Below are positions 8,078 to 14,830 of a stretch of 28,233 nt of DNA, one piece after another (the stretch's first letter is position 1; each line of letters opens with the position of its first letter). The position numbers and the translations under genes are program-made. This DNA comes from a virus, in the IMG/VR virus record IMGVR_UViG_3300030430_003150, positions 1 to 28,233 of that record; one strand, given 5' to 3'. Under the pieces are notes generated by a model. That model was not told the origin of the DNA. It did not search any database and saw only the letters and a list, made by a program, of their open reading frames with translations.

Positions 8078-9921
8078 AAAAGAAACAACAAGGCAAAATA
8101 AATATAGTTAATTTGGCTAATTATGTAAGCCCGGATATACGTGTTGAAAAAAACAAAGATTGGGTAACGTTTGGGGATAACAATTCATATTTTGCATATT
8201 TATTGGACCGTTATACAGGCTCACCAACTAACAACGCAATTATTAACGGTATAAGCCAAATGATATACGGGAAAGGTTTGGATGCAACCGATAGCAATAA
8301 ACAACCAAACGAATACGCCCAGGCAATATCGTTATTAAAAAAGGAGTGCATACGTAAATTAGTTTACGATTTAAAATTAATGGGTCAATGCGCAATACAA
8401 ATTATATACTCAAAGGATAGAAAAAAAATAGCACGTATTGAACAAATGCCAATTGAAACGTTAGCAATGGAAAAATGCGACGAGGATGATGGCGAAGTAA
8501 AAGCATATTATTATTACCACGATTGGGAAAATTTTAAACGTGGAGACGAGCCAACACGTATCCCGGCATTTGGGACAAGTAACGAGTCAATTGAAATTTT
8601 ATATATAAAACCATACGTTGCCGGGCATTATTATTTTAGTCCGGCGGATTATGCGGGTGGTTTGCAGTATGCCCAACTTGAGGAGGAAATTGCGAATTTT
8701 CATAATTCAAATATCCTTAACGGTTTGGCCCCGTCAATGCTCATCTCGTTTAATAACGGCATACCAAACGAGGAGGAGCGTGAATTAATCGAAAGGCGTA
8801 TTTATGAAAAGTACTCCGGCAGTTCAGCAGCGGGCAAATTCATTTTATCTTTTAATGATTCTAAAGATAACGAGGCAAGTATTGAGGCCGTACAATTAAG
8901 CGATGCACACCAACAATATGAATTTTTGTCAACGGAGTCAATGCGTAAAATAATGGTTGCTCATAGAGTTGTATCGCCTATGTTGTTAGGAATTAAAGAC
9001 CAAACCGGTCTTGGTAATAACGCCGATGAATTGAAAACCGCCTCGACTCTTATGGATAACACGGTGATAAGGCCGTTTCAAGAGTTAATGTTGGAGGCAT
9101 TTGATCGCATTTTGGCATATAACGGAATATCCTTAAACCTATATTTTAAAACATTGCAACCGTTAGAATTTACAGAAATTGACTCGGAGTTGGTTGATGA
9201 CGAAACGCAAGAAGAGGAAACGGGCGTAAAAATGAGTAATAATCATTTAGAATTAAACCAGGAAGAGCAAAACATATTATTTGAAAATTTAAAAACAAGT
9301 GAATTAAACAACGATTGGGAGTTTGTAGACAAACGAAATGTTGAGGAGGATATGATTTCTCACGAGGATTGGGCAACGATTTGTATTGAACCCAAACAAA
9401 ATTTTGTTACTGAATTAGCCGGCAAGGTTATACCGCAAAGGCGTAAACAAAATGAAAATACTTTTTCATATTTGGATAAAAGTTTTTACCGTGTACGTTA
9501 TAGATATAAGGCAGCACGTGCAAGCGGCAACTCACGCGATTTTTGTTCGCGTATGATGACCCGTTTTGGCAGCGATGGCAAACCGGCCGTTTACCGTATT
9601 GAGGATATTGACGCTGCAAGCAAAAGCGGCGTAAATAGACAATTTGGGCATAAACAAAAGCCGTACGATTTGTTTCGTTGGAAAGGCGGTCCGTATTGTC
9701 ACCACGTTTGGGAGGCGGTATTATACCGTTTAAAAGATAAAACAAAACCAAGTAAATTTTTGCGCAACTATCAAGAAACGGGCAGCATACCGAAAACATA
9801 TAAACCAACGCCTTACGGTTTTAGGGATTCAACAATACCTCCGGTTGATATGGAATACGGCGGGCATCACCCTAATTGGATAGCGAGCGTAAATAGTAAT
9901 AAACGAAAAAGAAAAAAGTAA
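8074..9921 (+). CDS. Portal protein with C-terminal extra domain
   Basis: A 615-residue protein. Residues about 1-365 follow the portal pattern: an N-terminal SYFAYLLDRYTGSPTNNAII helix, WENFKRGDEPTRIPAF, and the stem-region stretch MVAHRVVSPMLLGIKDQTGLG followed by NADELKTASTLMDNTVIRPFQ. The portal forms the dodecameric DNA entry ring. From about residue 455 a separate domain begins (FSYLDKSFYRVRYRYK, FCSRMM, YRIEDIDAAS, RWKGGPYCHHVWEAV) with conserved-looking Cys/His residues, perhaps metal-binding, and a basic end KRKRKK. The linker region (about 366-450) is acidic. Portal identity is fairly secure; the extra domain is not recognised. Confidence 0.82.
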   Translation: MKKKQQGKINIVNLANYVSPDIRVEKNKDWVTFGDNNSYFAYLLDRYTGSPTNNAIINGISQMIYGKGLDATDSNKQPNEYAQAISLLKKECIRKLVYDLKLMGQCAIQIIYSKDRKKIARIEQMPIETLAMEKCDEDDGEVKAYYYYHDWENFKRGDEPTRIPAFGTSNESIEILYIKPYVAGHYYFSPADYAGGLQYAQLEEEIANFHNSNILNGLAPSMLISFNNGIPNEEERELIERRIYEKYSGSSAAGKFILSFNDSKDNEASIEAVQLSDAHQQYEFLSTESMRKIMVAHRVVSPMLLGIKDQTGLGNNADELKTASTLMDNTVIRPFQELMLEAFDRILAYNGISLNLYFKTLQPLEFTEIDSELVDDETQEEETGVKMSNNHLELNQEEQNILFENLKTSELNNDWEFVDKRNVEEDMISHEDWATICIEPKQNFVTELAGKVIPQRRKQNENTFSYLDKSFYRVRYRYKAARASGNSRDFCSRMMTRFGSDGKPAVYRIEDIDAASKSGVNRQFGHKQKPYDLFRWKGGPYCHHVWEAVLYRLKDKTKPSKFLRNYQETGSIPKTYKPTPYGFRDSTIPPVDMEYGGHHPNWIASVNSNKRKRKK

Positions 9922-9924
9922 ATT

Positions 9925-10437
9925 ATGGCAACGGCGTTATTTATAACAACAAAAGATTTAAAACAAAATACGTTAATTGACGGATCGGTTGACGTGGATA
10001 AGTTTATATATTTTTTGAAAATTAGTCAAGAGATTCATATTCAAAATTACCTTGGCGGCGCATTATTTGAAAAATTACAAACGTTGGTTAAAGACGGTAC
10101 GATAAACGATTCGGCAAACGCAGATTATAAAACGTTAATAAACGACCATATAAAAAATATGTTAATACATTTTGCAATGACTGATTATTTACCGTTTGCA
10201 AGGTTTACAATTTCTAACGGCGGCGTATATGCCCAGGGTTCGGAAAATAGCGCAAACGCAACCAAAGAGGATATTGACACGTTAGTTAATAGTCACCGCG
10301 ACTTTGCTCAATTTTATACAAGGCGTTTTATTGATTTTATGAATTATAACCAAACGAAATACCCGGAATATAACGCGAATAAAGACGATGATATGTATCC
10401 GGACCGTGATGCAACTTTTCAAGGTTTTGTGTTATGA
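9925..10437 (+). CDS. Head-tail connector (adaptor) protein
   Basis: A 170-residue, largely helical protein 3 bases after the portal gene. It has the layout of gp6/gp15-like connectors: MATALFITTKDLKQNTLIDG, then DVDKFIYFLKISQEIHI and LGGALFEKLQTLV (the LxxxLGxxL region), and a long central helix NDHIKNMLIHFAMTDYLPF. The end (NKDDDMYPDRDATFQGFVL) is acidic. It would bind the portal ring and the tail. Its stop overlaps a small gene (ATGA). Confidence 0.75.
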   Translation: MATALFITTKDLKQNTLIDGSVDVDKFIYFLKISQEIHIQNYLGGALFEKLQTLVKDGTINDSANADYKTLINDHIKNMLIHFAMTDYLPFARFTISNGGVYAQGSENSANATKEDIDTLVNSHRDFAQFYTRRFIDFMNYNQTKYPEYNANKDDDMYPDRDATFQGFVL

Positions 10438-10580
10438 TTGGGCATTTTGGTAATAACGCTTTAGAATTTATGAAACGTAAAAGCAAACCTAAAAAGAAAA
10501 ATATAGAGTTGTTAAATAGGTTTATAAAAAATAAAAATAAAAATTTAAAAAATGGCAACATTAACGGGACAAAAAATTAA
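10434..10580 (+). CDS. Small basic hypothetical protein (48 aa)
   Basis: The ATG overlaps the connector stop (ATGA), the coupling typical of this window. The 48-residue product starts MIGHFGNNALEFMKRKSKPK and is strongly Lys/Asn-rich; the frame ends 29 bases inside the fibre gene. Composition resembles a nucleic-acid-binding or disordered peptide, but low complexity makes any function uncertain. Confidence 0.45.
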   Translation: MIGHFGNNALEFMKRKSKPKKKNIELLNRFIKNKNKNLKNGNINGTKN

Positions 10581-11976
10581 GGATACATACGACGGCCTTT
10601 TAAAAACAAACGATAGCACAAGCGGCTTGCCCGCAACAGGCAAAACAAACATTGAGGACGGCGTTGGTAACGATAGCGCTTTATCATTAGGAAGGGACGG
10701 CCAGGGTGCAACAATTACAGGCAAAACAACAACCGACGTTATTGGGGACGTTTATTCAAATGAAAATAACAGGGTTTTAAATAATGGCGGTCCGGGTGGT
10801 TTAACGGCAACGTTTCGGGGCGATGTACTTGCACAAAACGGGGATAAGGTTTTAGAAAATGGAACCTCACAATCGGACGCTACATTTAAAGGTAACGTAC
10901 TCGCCGAGGATGGCAGTACAATAATAACAAGCGGCTCGAGTGGCGGTAGCGGTACTTTTAGCGGCGTTGTCACGGATCAAATTGAGGCCAAAACACAACC
11001 CCCAGGCAGCGCAACAAATGGCTCAATTGAGGTATCGAGTGCGATTTTAGCGAGCGAAAGTTTATCGGTTGAGGGTCCAATAGATACCCAATCAAATATA
11101 AGTTGTAACGGCGGAAGTATAAGCGTAACGCAAGGGGATATTGAAGTAAGCGGCCAAACCAATTTTATAAAAATTTCAGGTTCAAGCGGTAAATTAGGAA
11201 TTAGAACAAACCCAAGTAAAGCGTTTGATTGTGCCGGGAGCGCAGATATATCCGGGCTTGTAAATTTTGGGAGTGGCAGATTTCAACACGTAGGTTATAA
11301 TAACGGGACCAAATTTGGTAATTACGGCAATACGTTTAGTACAACGGGAGCCGGCGGCTTGCCAACTATGCAAATGAAAAACGGCGACTCCGCGTACACG
11401 TGGGGACCTCGTTATAATTTAGCAATTGGCCCAAGTGGTTTTATGGTTGAGGACGAGAAATACTACACAATAAAAATAAACCCAAACGGTTGGGGTGCAA
11501 ACCAAGGCGGCAACGGTTATGATGAATTTGACTTATTTAATTTTACGCCCGGGCCGGTTCAAATGATTGAAATTTTAGGCGTTGAATACTTAAGAAAGGC
11601 TCAAATGATACCAGGCGAGAGCGGTTATCCGCCTGTAAGGGGTGGTTATGGCGGGCCAAATTCAGATCCGTATATTTTTATTAACACGGGCCAAGGCGAA
11701 AACGCTCAAATTTGGAGTATGAGTTTGGGCGAATATAGAAACAACGACGGAATGTATATAACCAATAAACCAATTAATCCAATTGCATCGGACGGCACGG
11801 GTAATAATGAAACATTTAGGGCCGGGATTATGCCTAAACTTGGCTTAAGGAGGTTGAACAAACCAGGCGGCGGCGTAAATGAAACAAGGCCAAATTACTC
11901 CGTTTATTTACGGATCAAATTTCGTTTAATTACGGGTAAATTTATTGATCAAACGACCGAGCGTACAATTGGTTAA
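10552..11976 (+). CDS. Head or tail fibre protein with N-terminal repeats
   Basis: A 474-residue protein rich in Gly, Ser, Thr and Asn. It starts MATLTGQKIKDTYDGLLKTN, an opening I associate with virion fibre proteins of Bacteroidota phages. Residues about 70-145 contain imperfect units of roughly 25 residues built on T-F-x-G-x-V-L-A-x-x-G (TFRGDVLAQNG, TFKGNVLAEDG, TFSGVVTD). The C-terminal half (about 250-474) is a distinct Gly/Tyr-rich globular region with LNKPGGGVNETRPNYSVYL near the end, a good candidate for receptor binding. It is the last structural gene before the lysis genes, a common position for fibres. Exact type (head fibre or tail fibre) is not decidable. Confidence 0.68.
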   Translation: MATLTGQKIKDTYDGLLKTNDSTSGLPATGKTNIEDGVGNDSALSLGRDGQGATITGKTTTDVIGDVYSNENNRVLNNGGPGGLTATFRGDVLAQNGDKVLENGTSQSDATFKGNVLAEDGSTIITSGSSGGSGTFSGVVTDQIEAKTQPPGSATNGSIEVSSAILASESLSVEGPIDTQSNISCNGGSISVTQGDIEVSGQTNFIKISGSSGKLGIRTNPSKAFDCAGSADISGLVNFGSGRFQHVGYNNGTKFGNYGNTFSTTGAGGLPTMQMKNGDSAYTWGPRYNLAIGPSGFMVEDEKYYTIKINPNGWGANQGGNGYDEFDLFNFTPGPVQMIEILGVEYLRKAQMIPGESGYPPVRGGYGGPNSDPYIFINTGQGENAQIWSMSLGEYRNNDGMYITNKPINPIASDGTGNNETFRAGIMPKLGLRRLNKPGGGVNETRPNYSVYLRIKFRLITGKFIDQTTERTIG

Positions 11977-11977
11977 A

Positions 11978-12097
11978 ATGGATAAACGAATAGAATTAAT
12001 CGCACAATTAGAAAACCTTTTAGAACACAAAGAGGACCTAACTGATGCAGAAATTAAAGATATAAACGAACAATTAGAAAATGCGAAAAATAACTAA
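11978..12097 (+). CDS. Small coiled-coil protein (39 aa)
   Basis: The ATG follows the fibre stop by one base; the 39-residue product (starting MDKRIELIAQLENLLEHK) is a continuous acidic amphipathic helix. It overlaps the endolysin start by 17 bases. Such very short helical genes between fibre and lysin are plausible fibre chaperones or trimerisation helpers, but that is a guess from position. Confidence 0.5.
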   Translation: MDKRIELIAQLENLLEHKEDLTDAEIKDINEQLENAKNN

Positions 12098-12524
12098 AAT
12101 TATTGTGCATTGTAGCGCAACAAGAGAAGGCAAAGATTATAGTGTTGAAACGATACGGCGTTGGCATTTAAAACGTGGTTGGCGTGATATTGGTTATCAT
12201 TTTGTTATACAAAACGATGAGGAGGGTACTATTAACGAAGGCCGCCCAATTGAACAAACCGGCGCGCACACTAAAGGCGAGAATTATTGCTCAATTGGTA
12301 TTTGTTATATTGGCGGGGTTGAGGCCCAACGTGACGAGCGTGGCAAATGGCCGGCAAAGGATACACGTACGCCGCAGCAAAAAGCATCGCTTGAGGAGTT
12401 GTTATGTAGTTTAAAAATACAATACCCGCAAGCCGTTATATACGGGCATCGTGATTTTAGTTCAAAGGCTTGCCCTTCATTTGACGCAAAAAGTGAGTAT
12501 GAGTGGATAAGCAACCAAATTTAA
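12081..12524 (+). CDS. Endolysin: N-acetylmuramoyl-L-alanine amidase (amidase_2, T7 lysozyme type)
   Basis: A 147-residue amidase that cuts the bond between muramic acid and the peptide stem. All key residues of the T7 lysozyme family are visible: zinc ligands His10 (VHCSAT), His123 (GHRDF) and Cys131 (KACPSFD), with catalytic Tyr39 (IGYHFVI) and Lys129. The length matches single-domain family members, and there is no signal peptide, so export depends on the holin encoded downstream. The lysis genes follow the fibre gene and precede the holin, with no intervening promoter seen. Confidence 0.95.
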   Translation: MRKITKIIVHCSATREGKDYSVETIRRWHLKRGWRDIGYHFVIQNDEEGTINEGRPIEQTGAHTKGENYCSIGICYIGGVEAQRDERGKWPAKDTRTPQQKASLEELLCSLKIQYPQAVIYGHRDFSSKACPSFDAKSEYEWISNQI

Positions 12525-12525
12525 A

Positions 12526-12651
12526 ATGCCTAAAAAATTTGTTTATACATACGTTAAAAAACAACATAAAAAACGACCCGGGGTTCATAGTAAAAACGCA
12601 AGCCGGGGACAAGTTAAATTCAAAAAAAAATATAGGGGACAAGGCAAATAA
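12526..12651 (+). CDS. Small very basic protein (41 aa)
   Basis: The ATG starts one base after the amidase stop. The 41-residue product is Lys/Arg-rich with the segment KKRPGVHSKNASRGQVKF and ends KYRGQGK. I associate the RPGVHSK...YRGQG pattern with small genes next to lysis or structural modules in Bacteroidota phages (recollection). The extreme basicity suggests RNA, DNA or anionic-envelope binding. Its stop overlaps the next start (TAATG). Confidence 0.62.
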   Translation: MPKKFVYTYVKKQHKKRPGVHSKNASRGQVKFKKKYRGQGK

Positions 12652-12782
12652 TGGAAACATTTAAACACTTAACGGGATTATGCGGCGAAACGCATCCCAA
12701 CATATATACGATATTATTTATATTAATTTTAGTTTTTACAATTTATATATTATACAAAAATGAGCGACAAAAAGAAATTTAA
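12651..12782 (+). CDS. Small single-span membrane protein of the lysis cluster (43 aa)
   Basis: A 43-residue protein with an N-terminal GLCGETHPNIYT segment and one strong transmembrane helix (about residues 18-35, ILFILILVFTIYIL), then a short charged tail. It overlaps the holin gene by 23 bases. Position between the endolysin and the holin suggests an accessory holin or antiholin; no sequence family confirms this. Confidence 0.58.
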   Translation: METFKHLTGLCGETHPNIYTILFILILVFTIYILYKNERQKEI

Positions 12783-13191
12783 GGATACAAAAGTTGGTAA
12801 ATTTTTATTGGGGACCGGATCTGAAATTGTAAACAACATTGGTGACGTGTTGCCGGATAAAGGTTTGTTAGGGGTTGTAAAAAACTTAATTGACAAAGAC
12901 CCCGTGTTGCCTGTTGAGGATAAAGAAAAGGCTCTAAAATTGTTGGAGTTGGACCGTGTTGAAATGGAGGAGGTTACTAAACGTTGGAGCGCGGATATGA
13001 GCGCAAGCGGTACATTTTTGACGAAAAACGTAAGGCCAATTACATTGTGTTTTTTTTCAATTGCATACGTGACGGGTTGGTTTTTAGAATACCCGCTTGA
13101 CAGTATTCAAGGAGTTTTATCGCTAATTGTTGGCGCATATTTTGGCTCGCGTGGAATTGAGAAAGTGATGGGGAATAATAGGCACAAATAA
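12760..13191 (+). CDS. Holin, 3TM gene-transfer-agent type
   Basis: A 143-residue protein. The soluble N-terminal half contains KEKALKLLELDRVEMEEV and the ADMSASGTFLTKNVRPITL junction, typical of the GTA-type holin family, followed by hydrophobic helices (ITLCFFSIAYVTGWFL and GVLSLIVGAYFGS) and the end SRGIEKVMG. It would release the cytoplasmic amidase through the inner membrane. It closes the late lysis block; downstream is a 120-base AT-rich spacer. The family call is by motif and context. Confidence 0.82.
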   Translation: MSDKKKFKDTKVGKFLLGTGSEIVNNIGDVLPDKGLLGVVKNLIDKDPVLPVEDKEKALKLLELDRVEMEEVTKRWSADMSASGTFLTKNVRPITLCFFSIAYVTGWFLEYPLDSIQGVLSLIVGAYFGSRGIEKVMGNNRHK

Positions 13192-13303
13192 GATTTTACC
13201 CGTATATTACATATATATTATTTTTTTTGTTATTAAATAATTATATATTTATATCGGCGAAGTTATTAAAAATTTTTTACAAAATCAAATCGCGTGATAG
13301 TTT

Positions 13304-13309
13304 GGAGGG
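13304..13309 (+). promoter_or_regulatory. Strong Shine-Dalgarno site before the NinG-like gene
   Basis: GGAGGG ending six bases before the ATG at 13316. Other genes in the window start after A-rich leaders, so this site is exceptional and determines the start. Confidence 0.7.
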
Positions 13310-13315
13310 ATAGCA

Positions 13316-13708
13316 ATGCCAAAAAAAACAACAAGAAGCAAACTTGTAAAAAAAGCCGATGCCGTATTTTCTGAATATATAAGGCGGCGTTTTGCAGATC
13401 GTAACGGGATAACCGAATGTTGTACTTGTGGCAAAAAAGACCATTGGAAAAAATTACAATGCGGGCATTTTCAGTCGCGCCGGTTTTATTCAACGCGTTG
13501 GGACGAGCAAAATTGCGCCGTACAATGTAGCGGGTGCAATGTTTTTAAATACGGCGAGCAATACAAATTTAGTATTTATATTGACCAAAAATACGGACCC
13601 GGCACAAGCGAGGGTTTACTAAAAAAAGCAAACAAAATTTATAAATTGTCTAATTATGATATTCAAGAAATAATTGAGTATTATAAAGCCGAATTGTCAA
13701 AATTTTAG
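13316..13708 (+). CDS. NinG/Rap-like recombination endonuclease
   Basis: A 130-residue protein with the zinc-finger and core layout of lambda NinG (Rap): CCTCGKKDHWKKLQCGHFQS, then FYSTRWDEQNCAVQCSGCN (about residues 35-75), and a C-terminal helix with GTSEGLLKKANKIYK. NinG-type nucleases act at recombination and branched-DNA structures. Unlike the other genes here it has a true Shine-Dalgarno sequence (GGAGGG, 13304-13309) six bases before the ATG, which fixes the start. Two hairpin terminators follow, so it may be transcribed separately or as the tail of the late block. Confidence 0.85.
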   Translation: MPKKTTRSKLVKKADAVFSEYIRRRFADRNGITECCTCGKKDHWKKLQCGHFQSRRFYSTRWDEQNCAVQCSGCNVFKYGEQYKFSIYIDQKYGPGTSEGLLKKANKIYKLSNYDIQEIIEYYKAELSKF

Positions 13709-13717
13709 TATATTTAC

Positions 13718-13742
13718 AAACTCTTTTTTACGAGAGTTTTAT
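13718..13742 (+). terminator. Hairpin terminator after NinG-like gene (first of two)
   Basis: AAACTCT (13718-13724) pairs with AGAGTTT (13733-13739), loop of eight, then TATT. It starts 10 bases after the stop codon. The T tract is short, so it may need the second hairpin 12 bases downstream. Confidence 0.6.
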
Positions 13743-13753
13743 TGTTTATTTAA

Positions 13754-13796
13754 AAGGCGCAGCAATTTCTTTTTTTGTTTGCGCCTTCTTTTTTTT
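13754..13796 (+). terminator. Hairpin terminator, second of two
   Basis: AAGGCGCA (13754-13761) pairs with TGCGCCTT (13780-13787), 18-base T-rich loop, then C and eight T. It insulates the NinG-like gene from the next unit; its T tract ends within the upstream box of the following promoter. Confidence 0.72.
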
Positions 13797-13825
13797 GGTT
13801 ATATTAACATTTTTTTATATCTTTG
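13794..13825 (+). promoter_or_regulatory. Host-type (Bacteroidota) promoter before the replication genes
   Basis: TTTG (13794-13797), 20 bases, then TATCTTTG (13818-13825), which fits the Bacteroidota primary sigma consensus TTTG-N19/20-TAnnTTTG. It is directly downstream of two terminators and 27 bases before the ATG at 13853. It shares an AGTATTAACAATAAAA-like stretch with the promoters at 23022 and 24645. Confidence 0.82.
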
Positions 13826-13852
13826 GCAGTATTAACAATAAAATTCTTAATT

Positions 13853-14032
13853 ATGGATTATTTACGAGCAAGGATCGAGGCCCTGGAAAATGAGGTCGAA
13901 AACCTAAAAAAGCAAGTTGAATTTTTGGAAGCAACAAAAGAAATTGAAGTCCAAAAAAACGAATTGCAAATTAAAATCGATAAAGATTACTTATTTAACA
14001 ACGAAACAAAAACTTTAAATTATGGAAAATAA
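13853..14032 (+). CDS. Small coiled-coil protein, first gene of the replication unit (59 aa)
   Basis: An upstream TTG (13823) lies inside the promoter, so the ATG at 13853 is the start. The product is a predicted leucine/isoleucine heptad coiled coil (LRARIEALENEVENLKKQV, residues about 3-48), acidic and basic alternating. It overlaps the next gene by 11 bases. It may be a small dimerising regulator or replication accessory, but no DNA-binding motif is evident. Confidence 0.68.
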   Translation: MDYLRARIEALENEVENLKKQVEFLEATKEIEVQKNELQIKIDKDYLFNNETKTLNYGK

Positions 14033-14414
14033 AATAACAAAAATAACTCCCGACAATTTTTATAAGGATAAACCTAAATGGAAGGTTACTTTTGACAATG
14101 GTTCTGAATGGACATTTTTTGCAAAAGAAAAAACCAAACACGATGATTATAATATCAAACCGGTTGGGCATTTATTAAATTGGGATATTAGTAATGCAGA
14201 ATATAACACCGCCAGGTCTAAAGATTTTGCGATCAATAAAAACGCCCCGGCAAATTATAAATTTACAGGCGGCAAAGGTAAAGCGGACCGCGAGGATATT
14301 GCGGGAAGTGTTGCTTTCAAAGGTGCAATTGAGTTGTGTAATTCGGGTAAAATACAATTAAACGAAATTGCAGAATATACAACGAAATATAAAACATTAC
14401 TTTTAAATATATAA
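14022..14414 (+). CDS. Putative OB-fold ssDNA-binding-like protein (130 aa)
   Basis: A 130-residue protein whose N-terminal half has strand-like, aromatic-containing segments (KWKVTFDNGSEWTFFAKEK) that could form an OB fold. It then contains Lys/Gly-rich KFTGGKGKADREDI and a C-terminal helix (AIELCNSGKIQLNEI). It sits directly before the protein with a DDDLPF tail and two genes before a RecA-fold ATPase. The assignment is weak and based on context; it is otherwise a hypothetical protein. Confidence 0.5.
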   Translation: MENKITKITPDNFYKDKPKWKVTFDNGSEWTFFAKEKTKHDDYNIKPVGHLLNWDISNAEYNTARSKDFAINKNAPANYKFTGGKGKADREDIAGSVAFKGAIELCNSGKIQLNEIAEYTTKYKTLLLNI

Positions 14415-14416
14415 TT

Positions 14417-14719
14417 ATGGCAAACCAAGAAAATATGGAGGATTTTTTCGTAAACGAAAACTCCAAAGATTTTGTAATTTTTGACCTTGTGTTTAATTAC
14501 GAAACGTTAAAAAAACAATTAGCAAAACACGAGGAGGTCTTTAAGTCAAATAAAGGCCGGGGACGTATAAGTATTTTAAAATCACAATACGAAGGCAAAG
14601 GCCCGTATGCATCGTTAAGCACCTGGATAAACCCAAACCCGGTAACGGAGGTCAAATACGATGAACATTTAAAAGACCGTGAACCGGTTATAAATAAAGA
14701 TGATGATTTACCGTTTTAA
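14417..14719 (+). CDS. SSB-like protein with DDDLPF C-terminal tail (100 aa)
   Basis: A 100-residue protein 2 bases after the previous gene. Its last residues are KDDDLPF, essentially the acidic-plus-aromatic tail (DDDIPF) by which bacterial SSB recruits replication and repair proteins. The body has a helix (FNYETLKKQLAKHEEVF), basic KGRGRISILKSQ and an aromatic strand ASLSTWIN. It is shorter than bacterial SSB (about 170 residues) and lacks an obvious full OB core, so it may be a compact phage ssDNA-binding protein or a partner-recruiting adaptor. Followed by a strong terminator. Confidence 0.62.
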   Translation: MANQENMEDFFVNENSKDFVIFDLVFNYETLKKQLAKHEEVFKSNKGRGRISILKSQYEGKGPYASLSTWINPNPVTEVKYDEHLKDREPVINKDDDLPF

Positions 14720-14747
14720 TTATTTTGTTAAATATGTAGTTTTCATT

Positions 14748-14777
14748 AAGGGGGTTGTTTTCGCAACCCCTTTTTTT
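14748..14777 (+). terminator. Intrinsic terminator between SSB-like and ATPase genes
   Basis: GGGGTTG (14751-14757) pairs with CAACCCC (14764-14770), loop of six, flanking A residues pair with the seven T that follow (14771-14777). A strong terminator with the same core stem as those at 7629 and 25581. No clear promoter of either type was found between it and the ATP-binding gene at 14831. Confidence 0.9.
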
Positions 14778-14830
14778 ATTGAACATAATTTTTTAAATTG
14801 CAGAAATAAACAATTTTTAATAACTCAAAT

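Noticed and set aside
12175-12414. Second plus-strand frame within the amidase gene, and similar overlapping frames at 13428-13622 and 18681-18899
   Set aside because: Fully inside well-supported genes, no start signal, unconvincing translations.
13196-13303. AT-rich spacer after the holin as a possible origin
   Set aside because: Very AT-rich but without repeats or DnaA-box-like sites visible; only 120 bases long.
13823-13852. TTG start ten codons upstream of the gene at 13853
   Set aside because: It falls within the -7 box of the host-type promoter.
14778-14801. Possible host-type promoter before the RecA-fold ATPase
   Set aside because: TAAATTGC-like -7 box but no TTTG at correct spacing (about 12 instead of 19-20 bases); not listed.
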